Below, in pieces: positions 35,410 through 45,119 of a stretch of 64,000 nucleotides of DNA. The translations under genes and the position numbers were made by a program. The notes beneath the pieces are model-generated. The model worked only from the letters and a program-made list of their open reading frames with translations, searched no databases and had not been told where the DNA came from. Origin of the DNA: an uncultured Draconibacterium sp. Its GTDB lineage: Bacteria; Bacteroidota; Bacteroidia; Bacteroidales; Prolixibacteraceae. How positions within the stretch are numbered: the first letter of the stretch is position 1; every line of letters starts with the position of its first letter. The stretch is taken from the NCBI RefSeq assembly GCF_963677575.1, contig NZ_OY782038.1, positions 1,488,001 to 1,552,000 of the forward strand, given 5' to 3'.

Positions 35410-35615
35410 ACTTTATCGGTCAGATTTATAAGGTTGATACTACAAAACTAACAGATTTCCAATACATATCTCAATTTCTGGCACTGTTGAAATGATAACG
35501 ATTATACTTTTTATAAATGAGAAATAATTGATTATATTACCACCTGTTTCACATTGGACGCATTAAATTTTTGTTTGCGCCAAACCCAATGTACGCTGCA
35601 AAACTGATCGATAAA
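35410..35615. promoter_or_regulatory. Divergent promoter region of kdgF and the second HTCS
   Basis: This 206-base AT-rich region must hold two divergent promoters. I see no strong palindrome and no clear TAnnTTTG box with a -33 partner. In-frame TTG (35571) and ATG (35589) codons exist upstream of the chosen HTCS start but would break up the signal peptide. Confidence 0.4.
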
Positions 35616-38600
35616 ATGAATTACGCTTTTAATCAAAAACTTACTCTTTTTTTGTTCCTGATTTTCATTTTTACAGTAGAAAAAACGCAGGCACAGGCCG
35701 AGCTTAGCTTCGATATTTTTACACTTGAAGATGGTTTGCCCAATAACCAGATACAGTGCGTTTACCAAGACCACAAAGGATGGATTTGGGTAGGAACCAG
35801 CCAGGGACTCAGCCGTTTTAACGGTTATGATTTCACCAATTTCCTTCCCGATTCGGAAGACTCGTGTTCTTTGAGCGGGCACCTCATCAGGGTGATAAAA
35901 GAGGACAATAAAGGCAACTTGCTGGTAGGTACCGAAAACGGAGGCCTGAATATTTTTAATCGAGAAAAAGAAGTTTTCTCGCAGCCGTTTAAAAACGATC
36001 CGGTTTATGGCGAAAAAGATTTCTCGGTGAACGACATTATTGAAAATCCCGACGGCTCGTTTTGGCTGGCCAGTGATTTTAATGTACTAAAAATGGACAG
36101 CACAGGAATGATCACTCCACTCAATCCGATAAAAAGAGAAGAAACTGCAGGAATCGGGGATGTTTTTATCCGGAACCTGGCCTACGATAACCAGGGTAAA
36201 TTGTGGATAGGATCGAACAGTGGCGTGTACATTTACAACGAACAGAATAATACACTCGAACGTTTCGAACTCCCTTTCGGATCAGCACAAAACAAAGAAA
36301 TATGGGAACTGTTTTTGGATGACGACGGCGATCTTTGGATCGGGACCTATTCAATCGGTTTGTTTGTTGTAAACACCAGCACAAAAAACTACGAGAAAAT
36401 TAATTTCAGACCGGCTGCCGAACGTACTGAAACCGTAAAAACCATTTCAAAAGGTGTATTTGGCGATTACTGGATCGGTACCCGTGGCGGATTATTTCTC
36501 TATTCGAAAGAAAGCGGCGTGAAAGGTTTTTACCGCCATAGCATTCAGGAACCGCGAAGTCTATCCAATAATTCGGTGCTGAGTATTTTTCACGATAACA
36601 AAGGAGAAACGTGGATTGGTACGCGTGGCGGATTGAACCTGCTGGCTAAAAGCAAACAGGTTTTTCACAGTTTTACGGCACAACACGACGACAACCGATA
36701 CCTGAACAGCAGCGCCATTTACACGTTCTGGATGGACAAAACCGACCGCCTTTGGTGCGGCACCGAAGATGGAGGTATTAATATCTACAATCCAAAAACC
36801 GGAACATACCAATACCTGACCACCGACGGCAAACCGGGTTATACCATTGCGCAAAACTGTATTAAGGCGCTGGTTCCCGACAAGAACGAAAATCTTTGGG
36901 TGGGAACTTTTCTGGGAGGAATTGATGTAATCGATCTGGCCACCGGAAAAATAAAAAACTACCGTCACCAGGCCGATATTCCCGGAAGTTTATCGGATAA
37001 TCGCGTTTGGGATATTTGTATCGATGAGAACGAGCAAATTTGGATCGCCTCCTCAAAAGGAATTGACCGCTTCGACAAAAAAACAAAGCTGTTTATTCAT
37101 TACCCACAGCTGAACGGAAACGAACAAATTATGTGGATCGACAACGATTCGCAGGGGAACTTATGGATGGGAAGTGAAGATGAACTGATCGTTTTTAACC
37201 AGCGAACCAACCAAATTAACCGTTGGTTCGAGCGTACACGTTACATGTTTGAAGATTCGCAAAACCAGATTTGGATTGCAACAAACGACAAAGGACTTGC
37301 CAAATACTCGGCCGAAACCGGCGCTATAAAATATTATGGCGAAGAAGAAGGGCTGGCCAACAACCAGGCACTTTGCATTTTAGAAGATGACCTGAAAAAC
37401 CTGTGGATAAGTACGTTGAACGGACTTTCGAAATTTAATACGAGAACCGAAGTTTTTCACAACTATACCAGCAACGACGGTCTGGGAAACAACCAGTTTT
37501 GCTACGGTGCCGCTCTAAAAGCCGACGACGGAACACTTTTCTTTGGTACCTTTTCAGGTTTTAATGCTTTTAATCCAAACGAAATAAATGCCGAAGATAC
37601 GGATGTTCCGCTGGTCTTTACAGATTTGAAAGTGTTTAATAAATCGGTGCCGATTGATGACGACAAAAAGTCGATTCTACAACAAAGTATCACCGAAACG
37701 AAACACCTTACTTTTAACCACAAACAAAATGTATTTACACTCGAGTTTGCCGCGCTGAACTACGTAAACAGCGAAAACAACTTATACACCTACAAGCTGG
37801 AAGGTTTTAACACCGACTGGATCGAACCGAGTAAAAACCGAACGGCCACCTACACCAACCTGAATCCCGGCGATTATACACTTCGCATAAAACGTGTAAT
37901 TCCGGGGCAGGAACGCGAAAGTAACGAGTTGCAACTGGCCATTTCAATTTTACCACCCTTCTGGAAAACCAACTGGTTTCTGGGGCTGATCATCCTGTTG
38001 ATCATTTCACTCATCTACACGATAATCCAGTTCTTTATCAACCGCGAAAAAATAAAATCACAACTGATCATTGAGCGCTCGAATGCAAAAAAACTGCATG
38101 AGATGGACATGATGAAACTGAAATTCTTCACCAACATTTCGCACGAGATCCGAACACCATTAACGCTTATTTTAGGGCCGCTCAACAAAATGATCCAATC
38201 AAAAACAGTAGATGGGTCAACCAAAGAAAACCTTCAATTAATGCAGCGAAATGCGCAAAACCTCGATCGGCTCATCAGTCAGTTGCTGGATTTCAGGAAA
38301 TTACAATCTGGTAATTTGAAACTGAATCTTACTGAAGCCGACATCGTGAGTTTTGTTCGCAATATTGTGGAATCGTTTAACCACTATGCCATAGAGAAAG
38401 ACATAAAACTCACGTTCAACACCCTGAAAAAAAGACTGTTTGTGTCGTTCGACCCGGACAAGATTGAGAAGATAATAAACAACCTGCTTACCAACGCTTT
38501 TAAATATACCGAGCCACAAGGATCGGTAACGGTAAATCTCTCGCTGGTTTTCGACTCGGAAAATGATGATTTTAGCGACGAAAGTGAAGAGAAACAGTAC

Positions 38601-39707
38601 ATTGAGATCAACATTAAAGACACTGGGAAAGGAATTTCGCGAAAAAATATCGATCGTATTTTTATGCGCTTTTTCCAGACAGATGAAACCGATACAAAAA
38701 CAGGTGCCGGCATTGGACTTGCCCTTGTTAAAGACTTGGTAAAATTACACAAAGGCGAAATTTTTGTCACCAGTAAAGAAGGAAAAGGAACGCGCTTTAC
38801 CATTCGAATTCCGTATAACGAAGGAACCCAAAGCAGCCAGACAACTGCACCGGAAGTAACAACCAGCGTGCAGGAAATTAATCCGGCACCGGAAAAGCCA
38901 ACGGTTCAACAGGCTGACGAGAACTCGAAGATCATGTTGATTGTGGAAGACAATGCTGATGTTCGACAGTTTATCAGTTCGCATTTTATGAATTTCTACC
39001 AGATTCATCTGGCAGTAAATGGTAAAGAAGGCTGGGAGAAAGCTTTGGAAGTAGTTCCCGACATCATCATCAGCGATATTATTATGCCCGAATCCGATGG
39101 TTACGAATTGTGTAAACGGATAAAAAACGATGAGCGCACTTCGCATATTCCGGTGCTTTTACTTACGGCCATGCACTCGAAAGACCACGAATTAAGAGGA
39201 TTGGCCAAAGGTGCCGACGATTACATAACAAAACCGTTCGACTTGTCGGTGTTGCAAGCCAAAGTGGAAAATATGCTTTCTATTCGCGATTCGCTGAAAG
39301 AAAAATACACCTCAACAATGGTGCTGGAACCTACTAATGTGGTGCTGGCTTCGCCCGATGAAAAGTTCCTGAAACGTGTGGTTGATGTGATAGAAGAAAA
39401 CATTGCCGACAGCGAACTGGATATCGAGAATTTTGCACTAAAAGTTGGGGTGAGCCGCATGCAATTGTACCGCAAATTAAATGCGCTTACCAACATGACC
39501 GTTAAAGAATTCATTCGCCATATCCGGTTAAAACGTGCTACCCAATTGCTCGATCAGCAAAAGCTGAATATTTCGGAAGTTGCCTACCAGGTTGGCTTCA
39601 AAGATCTGTCGCATTTCAGGAAATGTTTTAAGCGCGAATTTGGTATGAGTGCCTCGGAATACCTCTCGAATAAGAAAGTAGAAACAAGTAAGCTAAACGA
39701 ATCATAA
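35616..39707 (+). CDS. Hybrid two-component system regulator (HTCS) of the pectin PUL
   Basis: This is a 1363-residue protein from the ATG at 35616, chosen because MNYAFNQKLTLFLFLIFIFT begins a proper signal/anchor; two upstream in-frame starts (TTG 35571, ATG 35589) would add 15 or 9 residues. Domains: two Reg_prop beta-propellers (about 25-660; GWIWVGTSQGLSRFNGY, ETWIGTRGGLNLL), Y_Y_Y domain (about 690-770), membrane helix (about 787-808), kinase with histidine 843 (FFTNISHEIRTPL), ATPase domain (NLLTNAFKYTEPQG, DTGKGI, GAGIGLALVKDL), receiver with aspartate 1154 (ISDIIMPESDG) and AraC-type output domain (VGVSRMQLYRKLNALTNMT, VAYQVGFKDLSHFRKCF). It lies directly before the pectin SusC/D operon and probably binds the GGGAAA repeats 76-124 bases past its stop. 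Confidence 0.95.
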   Translation: MNYAFNQKLTLFLFLIFIFTVEKTQAQAELSFDIFTLEDGLPNNQIQCVYQDHKGWIWVGTSQGLSRFNGYDFTNFLPDSEDSCSLSGHLIRVIKEDNKGNLLVGTENGGLNIFNREKEVFSQPFKNDPVYGEKDFSVNDIIENPDGSFWLASDFNVLKMDSTGMITPLNPIKREETAGIGDVFIRNLAYDNQGKLWIGSNSGVYIYNEQNNTLERFELPFGSAQNKEIWELFLDDDGDLWIGTYSIGLFVVNTSTKNYEKINFRPAAERTETVKTISKGVFGDYWIGTRGGLFLYSKESGVKGFYRHSIQEPRSLSNNSVLSIFHDNKGETWIGTRGGLNLLAKSKQVFHSFTAQHDDNRYLNSSAIYTFWMDKTDRLWCGTEDGGINIYNPKTGTYQYLTTDGKPGYTIAQNCIKALVPDKNENLWVGTFLGGIDVIDLATGKIKNYRHQADIPGSLSDNRVWDICIDENEQIWIASSKGIDRFDKKTKLFIHYPQLNGNEQIMWIDNDSQGNLWMGSEDELIVFNQRTNQINRWFERTRYMFEDSQNQIWIATNDKGLAKYSAETGAIKYYGEEEGLANNQALCILEDDLKNLWISTLNGLSKFNTRTEVFHNYTSNDGLGNNQFCYGAALKADDGTLFFGTFSGFNAFNPNEINAEDTDVPLVFTDLKVFNKSVPIDDDKKSILQQSITETKHLTFNHKQNVFTLEFAALNYVNSENNLYTYKLEGFNTDWIEPSKNRTATYTNLNPGDYTLRIKRVIPGQERESNELQLAISILPPFWKTNWFLGLIILLIISLIYTIIQFFINREKIKSQLIIERSNAKKLHEMDMMKLKFFTNISHEIRTPLTLILGPLNKMIQSKTVDGSTKENLQLMQRNAQNLDRLISQLLDFRKLQSGNLKLNLTEADIVSFVRNIVESFNHYAIEKDIKLTFNTLKKRLFVSFDPDKIEKIINNLLTNAFKYTEPQGSVTVNLSLVFDSENDDFSDESEEKQYIEINIKDTGKGISRKNIDRIFMRFFQTDETDTKTGAGIGLALVKDLVKLHKGEIFVTSKEGKGTRFTIRIPYNEGTQSSQTTAPEVTTSVQEINPAPEKPTVQQADENSKIMLIVEDNADVRQFISSHFMNFYQIHLAVNGKEGWEKALEVVPDIIISDIIMPESDGYELCKRIKNDERTSHIPVLLLTAMHSKDHELRGLAKGADDYITKPFDLSVLQAKVENMLSIRDSLKEKYTSTMVLEPTNVVLASPDEKFLKRVVDVIEENIADSELDIENFALKVGVSRMQLYRKLNALTNMTVKEFIRHIRLKRATQLLDQQKLNISEVAYQVGFKDLSHFRKCFKREFGMSASEYLSNKKVETSKLNES

Positions 39708-39784
39708 CTCACTAAACTACAACTCAGTATCAGAATTTATGTTAATCATCTGATTCCATAAGCGAGAATTTTATCCCGCCATTT

Positions 39785-39831
39785 GGGAAATTTAGCCCTT
39801 ATCGGGAAAGCGTCCATTTTATATTGGGAAA
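39785..39831 (+). promoter_or_regulatory. Three spaced GGGAAA repeats, candidate HTCS operator
   Basis: GGGAAA occurs at 39785-39790, 39804-39809 and 39826-39831, with starts 19 and 22 bases apart (about two helical turns each). The outer two lie in the longer match TTGGGAAAT. All are on the same strand, directly upstream of a candidate promoter for the pectin operon. AraC-type HTCS outputs typically bind direct repeats in this position. Confidence 0.55.
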
Positions 39832-39840
39832 TATCACCAA

Positions 39841-39869
39841 TTTGGTTCGCGGCGCCTCCACTATCTTGC
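39841..39869 (+). promoter_or_regulatory. Candidate promoter of the pectin SusC operon
   Basis: TTTG at 39841-39844 and TATCTTGC at 39862-39869 resemble the Bacteroidota -33 (TTTG) and -7 (TAnnTTTG) elements with a 17-base spacer, slightly short, and 6 of the 8 -7 bases match loosely. Its place just after the GGGAAA repeats and 26 bases before a small ORF supports it. Confidence 0.4.
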
Positions 39870-39894
39870 ACATTGGAATTGAACGCCTAACTAA

Positions 39895-40002
39895 ATGAGT
39901 AAGATCAAACGAAACTTGAAAAAAACTGACGGGATGATCATCTTCGCTACGATCGTCCTCATCATTCTGATCATTGTCCTGATCAATCTCATTTTTAAAT
40001 AA
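39895..40002 (+). CDS. 35-aa single-span membrane peptide ORF upstream of pectin susC
   Basis: An ATG at 39895 opens 35 codons ending in TAA at 40002. The product begins MSKIKRNLKKTDG (strongly basic) and continues as one hydrophobic helix of about 21 residues (MIIFATIVLIILIIVLINL, ending IFK), the pattern of a small inner-membrane protein with its N-terminus inside. It lies between the candidate promoter and susC (61 bases to the susC ATG), so it would be the first reading frame of the operon mRNA. The DNA has five GATC sites in about 90 bases, so a DNA- or RNA-level role is an alternative. I recognise no family. Confidence 0.45.
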   Translation: MSKIKRNLKKTDGMIIFATIVLIILIIVLINLIFK

Positions 40003-40063
40003 GCCGGATAATTCGTGTAGCTGAAACCAAATAATAATTCTATAATAACCTAAAATGTGAAGT

Positions 40064-43000
40064 ATGGTAAATCTTAAACGAAAAAGTCGGAGCCTGCACG
40101 TAAGTAAGTTTCTTGCGGTAGCTGCTTTGATTATGTTTCAATCAGTTCTTTCTTTTACCGCTTGGTCGCAAACCATTGCAGTAAAAGGGAATGTAACCGA
40201 CCAGGATTCCGGAGAAGGGCTTCCCGGAGTTAATGTTGTTGTAAAAGGAACTACCAACGGTACAATTACCCAGTCGGATGGTTCCTATGAACTAAATGTA
40301 AGCCCGACCGCCACATTGCAGTTTTCTTTTATCGGATATACAATGCAGGAAGTTCCTGTAAATAACCAGACCGAAATAAATGTTGCGCTTGAAATAGAGG
40401 CAACAGAACTGGAAGAAGTTGTTGCAATTGGATACGGTACCGTAAAGAAAAGAGACATTACCGGATCGGTATCGTCAGTTAGTGGTGAAGCGCTGGAAGC
40501 CATTCCGGTTACTTCGGCTGCCGAAGCAATGGCCGGACAAATGGCCGGTGTGCAGGTAATGGCAACTGAAGGATCGCCTGATGCCGAGATTAAAATCCGT
40601 GTACGTGGTGGTGGTTCAATCACCCAGGACAATTCGCCAATGTATATTGTTGATGGATTTCCGGTGAGCACAATCTCTGATATTCCTGCCTCCGAAATTC
40701 AATCGATCGATGTGCTGAAAGACGCATCGTCAACAGCAATTTACGGAGCTCGTGGTGCAAACGGTGTAATTATTATTACCACTAAAAGCGGAAAAACAGG
40801 AAAAGTTTCTGTGAGCTATAACATGTACAGTGGTTTTAAAAATATTGCCAATACACTAAACACACTCGATGTGGAAGACTTTGTACACTGGCAATATGAA
40901 TTGGCCAATTTAAGAAATCAGGATGAAGGACTTGAATCGTATGAAAAATATTTTGGTAAATACCAGGATATTGATCTGTATTCCGGACAAGTTGGTAACG
41001 ACTGGATGGAGCAGGTTTACGGCCGTACCGGACGCGTTTTTAACCACGATTTAAGTATTCGCGGAGGATCGGAAAAATTTGCCTACAACTTTAGCTACGC
41101 TGGTGTTAAAAACCGCGAAATTATGTTAGGATCGGATTACAAGCGCGATAATGTGAACTTCAAATTAGATCACAATCCAACCGATAACATCAAGCTTTCT
41201 TACTCAATGCGCTATTCGAAAACCAAAATTGGTGGTGGTGGTGCAATTGAGCAAACTACCGCTACACCTACCGATTCGCGTGTAAAACACTCCATGATCT
41301 ACTCTCCTATTCCAATGAACGGACTGGAAGATTATGCGGATGAAGAAGTTTCAAGTTACATGATCAATCCGTTGACTGCTGTTGCCGATAACGATCAGGA
41401 ACAAAGAAGAACCCGGTTGAATGTTGGTGCCAGTTTCCAGTGGGATATCATCGACGGTTTAACCTTTAAAACAGAAGTGGGTTACCAAACCTACGACCGC
41501 GACCGCGATCGTTTTTACGGACCTAGTACTTACTACGTAAAAAATTACACCGACGCCGATTACCAGGGTTTACCGGCTGCCGAAATGGAAAAACGTAAGC
41601 AGGAAACGTTCAGAAATACAAACACGCTGAATTTCGACTTTAAAGACATTATTAAAAACGAAGATCACAGTGTGAAGTTACTGGCCGGTCAGGAAATACT
41701 TTATGCAAAATCAAGCACACTTACAGATAATATCCAGGGATACCCTTCATTCTTTACCTCAAGCGAAGTATTCCGCTTAACAACTCAGGGTGTTCCGTTA
41801 AGTATTGATAATGAAATCAGTGCCGACAATAAACTACTGTCGTTCTTTGGTCGTGCCAATTACGACTACAAAGGCAAATACCTCGTATCGGCAACATTCA
41901 GGGCCGACGGTTCGAGTAAATTTGCCGAAGGTAACCGCTGGGGATATTTCCCGTCAGCAGCTGTAGCATGGCGCATCTCGGAGGAAAGTTTTATGGAAGG
42001 CCTTTCTTCAACACTTAACAACTTAAAATTAAGAGTGAGTTACGGTACCGCCGGTAACAACAATATTGTTTCGGGCCAAATGGTACAGGAATTCAGCTCA
42101 AGCAACACCACCTACATCAACGATGTGTCGGGTTACTGGGCAGTTTCATCGCGCATGGCGAATCCTGATTTGATTTGGGAAACAACAGTTACCCGAAATG
42201 TTGGTCTTGATTTTGGTTTGTTCAACAGCCGTTTGAGTGGAACATTCGAAGCGTATTTGAATACCACTTCCGATCTGTTGATCGACTTCCCGGTATCGGG
42301 AACAGGTTACAGCTCGCAATTCAGAAACATGGGTGAAACCGAAAACAAAGGTATCGAGGCCTCTGTAAACTGGGTGGCATTGGATAAAGAAAACTTCGGA
42401 CTGAATTTTGGTTTTAATTTCGGAATGAACAAGAACAAAATTAAGTCGCTCGGAATTATGGAAGACTTTGGTGTAGCATCAAGCTGGGCCTCAACAGAAA
42501 TTGGTACTGATTACTGGATTGAACAGGGAAGTCCTGTTGGACAAATTCGTGGTTACCTTTCTGACGGAAGATACGAAGTATCAGACTTTGAAGGTTACGA
42601 CGCCGATGCCGGTGAATGGATATTAAGAGAAGGTGTTGCTGATAATACAAGCATCATCGGAACCGTTCGTCCGGGATCGATGAAATTAAAAGATGTTACC
42701 GGCGACGGTGAAGTTACTGTTGATGACAACACCATTATTGGCGATGTAAATCCAAAAGCTACAGGTGGTTTTAACTTGTCGGCTCGTGTTTACGACTTCG
42801 ACCTTTCGGCCATTTTTAGCTGGAGTATCGGAAACGATGTGTACAACGCCAATAAAATTGAGTACACATCAACCAGTAGATATCCTTACCGGAATATGAT
42901 CGATATTATGGCTGAAGGAAAACGATGGAACAACATCGATGAAAGCGGACAACTGGTAAACGATCCGGCAACATTAGAAGCGATGAACGCCAACACCACC

Positions 43001-43300
43001 ATGTGGTCGCCTTACATGGAAAGATATGTATTGAGCGACTGGGCTGTTGAAGATGGATCGTTCTTACGCCTGAATACCTTAACATTAGGGTACACCGTTC
43101 CGAAAACACTTACACAAAAAGTACATATTCAAAACTTAAGGTTGTACGCAACAGCCAACAATGTATTTGTTCTTACCGATTACAGTGGATTTGACCCTGA
43201 AGTTTCAACCCGACGAAAAACACCACTAACACCTGGTGTTGATTACTCGCCTTATCCCAAAAGCAGGCAATTCATTTTTGGTATAAACATTAACTTTTAA
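40064..43300 (+). CDS. SusC-family TonB-dependent outer-membrane transporter (pectin PUL)
   Basis: This 1078-residue protein imports pectic oligosaccharides with the adjacent SusD. It has an N-terminal signal (LIMFQSVLSFTAWSQ), a carboxypeptidase-regulatory-like domain (VKGNVTDQDSGEGLPGVNV, about 35-110), EEVVAIGYGTVKKRDITGS as TonB-box/plug boundary, a plug domain (SAAEAMAGQMAGVQVMAT, STAIYGARGANGVIIITTKSGK) and a barrel ending in RQFIFGININF. No STN domain precedes the carboxypeptidase-like domain, in line with HTCS control. SusD follows after 11 bases. Length and motifs are normal for the family; substrate is inferred from the enzymes downstream. Confidence 0.96.
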   Translation: MVNLKRKSRSLHVSKFLAVAALIMFQSVLSFTAWSQTIAVKGNVTDQDSGEGLPGVNVVVKGTTNGTITQSDGSYELNVSPTATLQFSFIGYTMQEVPVNNQTEINVALEIEATELEEVVAIGYGTVKKRDITGSVSSVSGEALEAIPVTSAAEAMAGQMAGVQVMATEGSPDAEIKIRVRGGGSITQDNSPMYIVDGFPVSTISDIPASEIQSIDVLKDASSTAIYGARGANGVIIITTKSGKTGKVSVSYNMYSGFKNIANTLNTLDVEDFVHWQYELANLRNQDEGLESYEKYFGKYQDIDLYSGQVGNDWMEQVYGRTGRVFNHDLSIRGGSEKFAYNFSYAGVKNREIMLGSDYKRDNVNFKLDHNPTDNIKLSYSMRYSKTKIGGGGAIEQTTATPTDSRVKHSMIYSPIPMNGLEDYADEEVSSYMINPLTAVADNDQEQRRTRLNVGASFQWDIIDGLTFKTEVGYQTYDRDRDRFYGPSTYYVKNYTDADYQGLPAAEMEKRKQETFRNTNTLNFDFKDIIKNEDHSVKLLAGQEILYAKSSTLTDNIQGYPSFFTSSEVFRLTTQGVPLSIDNEISADNKLLSFFGRANYDYKGKYLVSATFRADGSSKFAEGNRWGYFPSAAVAWRISEESFMEGLSSTLNNLKLRVSYGTAGNNNIVSGQMVQEFSSSNTTYINDVSGYWAVSSRMANPDLIWETTVTRNVGLDFGLFNSRLSGTFEAYLNTTSDLLIDFPVSGTGYSSQFRNMGETENKGIEASVNWVALDKENFGLNFGFNFGMNKNKIKSLGIMEDFGVASSWASTEIGTDYWIEQGSPVGQIRGYLSDGRYEVSDFEGYDADAGEWILREGVADNTSIIGTVRPGSMKLKDVTGDGEVTVDDNTIIGDVNPKATGGFNLSARVYDFDLSAIFSWSIGNDVYNANKIEYTSTSRYPYRNMIDIMAEGKRWNNIDESGQLVNDPATLEAMNANTTMWSPYMERYVLSDWAVEDGSFLRLNTLTLGYTVPKTLTQKVHIQNLRLYATANNVFVLTDYSGFDPEVSTRRKTPLTPGVDYSPYPKSRQFIFGININF

Positions 43301-43311
43301 TTGAAACAATT

Positions 43312-45087
43312 ATGAAAATGAATAGAATAGCATATATAACGATATTATTTTTCGCGGTGGTTTTCACCTCATGCGATGAATACCTTGATGCTCCTACGCA
43401 ATCAACCATGGATGAATCGTTGATCTTTTCGAATGTTGAGCTGGCGCAGGGAGCCATTGATGGAATTAAAGAACCGATGGGACAAACCAACTCGTATCGT
43501 GGTCGATTCCTTACCCACTACGGTTCGAACACCGATATTGAGTGGAACAACTCAACCTCTGAAAATGGCCGTGGCGATTTGTCGCGTTACGTAAATTCAC
43601 CAACCAACTCGGATATGAACCGTGATAACGTGTATTGGGCAATGTTGTATCGCGGAATTGAGCGTGCAAACATTTGTATTAGAGGATTGCGTACATACGG
43701 AAATCCGGAGCCTGGAACAGCAATGGGACAGCTTTTAGGTGAAGCGATCACATTGAGATCAATTTACTACGCCGACCTGTTAAAATCGCACGGCGATATT
43801 GTAGCCCGTTTCGAGCCTATTTCTTCGGAAACGATTTATTTATCAAAATCGAACAGAGACGAGATTTACAAGCATGTAATTGCCGATTTGGAAGAAGCTG
43901 CAACATTGGTAGCGTGGCCGGGCGAAACCGAAGCAACGGCCACCACTGAGCAGGTGAACAAAGCATTTGTAAAAGGTTTGCGTGCCCGTCTTTGTATGGC
44001 AGCAGCCGGTTATTCGCAACGCGGAAGTTCTATCAGCAGAAGTTCTGACCCTGAACTTTCGGTAAGCACTTTGTACCCTATTGCTTTGCAAGAATGTAAA
44101 GACATTATAAACAGCGGAACTGCATCGCTCGAACCTTCATTCGAAACCGTTTGGAGAAAGAACTGCGAAGAGGTAATTACTGCTGGCAAAGAATCGCTTT
44201 GGGAAGTACCTTTTGCTGAAGGTCGCGGACGACATTTGTTTACCTACGCCGTGCGTCATCAGCTAAAAGATCAATACACCGGTCAGCCACGCGGTGGTAC
44301 ATACGGCCCAACACCAAATGTATTTTACGATTTCGATGCTAAAGACACCCGCCGCGATGTAACTTGTGTTCCTTACAGCTGGAGTAAATCTAATCCTGCC
44401 ATTCAGGAGCTCATGGGAATTGACACCTGGTATTTCGGGAAATGGCGTTATGAGTGGATGACCCGCTACGTAACATCAACCAACGACGATGGTGTAAACA
44501 AAATTTATATGCGTTATGCTGAGGTTATTTTAATGGCCGCCGAAATTGAAAATGAACTGAACGGTCCTTCGGCAGCAGCTCCTTATTTAAAAATGATTCG
44601 CCAAAGAGCTTTTAACGAAGAAGACTGGAGTGAAAAAGTTGATGCTTATGTTGACGCATTAAGTAGCAAAGAAGCAATGTTTAACGCAATTGTTGATGAG
44701 CATGGTTTTGAGTTATGTGGCGAAATGGAACGCAAACAGGCACTTATCCGTTGGAACTTGTTGAAATCGAAAATGGACGAAACAAAACAGAAAATGGATG
44801 ACCTGCGTAACCGCACCGGCGAATATGCCGACGTTCCTTCAGTAATCTACTACAACTACCTTTCAGATGGTGAAACGCTTGATTTCTACGGACTGGAAAG
44901 AGGCGAAACCGACGATATGCTGACCGAGTATGACTACGCAGAAAGCTGGGCCACTCCTGGTCGTCTTGAAGACGACAAAATCAATTCGCTCTATACCAAC
45001 GATCCTGACCAAAATCAGTACTGGCCAATTTGGCAGGTGTTTATTGATGCAAGTAACGGGATGTTAAACAACGACCCGGTTAACTAA
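43312..45087 (+). CDS. SusD/RagB-family surface glycan-binding lipoprotein (pectin PUL)
   Basis: This 591-residue lipoprotein (AVVFTSCDEYLDAPTQ, cysteine at about 21 followed by acidic residues, a surface-export type signal) shows SusD features: LIFSNVELAQGAIDGI, AITLRSIYYADLLKSHGD, VKGLRARLCMAAAGY in the helical core, IYMRYAEVILMAAEIENEL and HGFELCGEMERKQALIRWN near the C-terminus. It binds pectic fragments at the cell surface and caps the SusC barrel. It is slightly longer than the SusD of the xyloglucan-type locus. Confidence 0.95.
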   Translation: MKMNRIAYITILFFAVVFTSCDEYLDAPTQSTMDESLIFSNVELAQGAIDGIKEPMGQTNSYRGRFLTHYGSNTDIEWNNSTSENGRGDLSRYVNSPTNSDMNRDNVYWAMLYRGIERANICIRGLRTYGNPEPGTAMGQLLGEAITLRSIYYADLLKSHGDIVARFEPISSETIYLSKSNRDEIYKHVIADLEEAATLVAWPGETEATATTEQVNKAFVKGLRARLCMAAAGYSQRGSSISRSSDPELSVSTLYPIALQECKDIINSGTASLEPSFETVWRKNCEEVITAGKESLWEVPFAEGRGRHLFTYAVRHQLKDQYTGQPRGGTYGPTPNVFYDFDAKDTRRDVTCVPYSWSKSNPAIQELMGIDTWYFGKWRYEWMTRYVTSTNDDGVNKIYMRYAEVILMAAEIENELNGPSAAAPYLKMIRQRAFNEEDWSEKVDAYVDALSSKEAMFNAIVDEHGFELCGEMERKQALIRWNLLKSKMDETKQKMDDLRNRTGEYADVPSVIYYNYLSDGETLDFYGLERGETDDMLTEYDYAESWATPGRLEDDKINSLYTNDPDQNQYWPIWQVFIDASNGMLNNDPVN

Positions 45088-45119
45088 AATCGTTTATGTG
45101 AATTAAAGAAAAGAAACAG

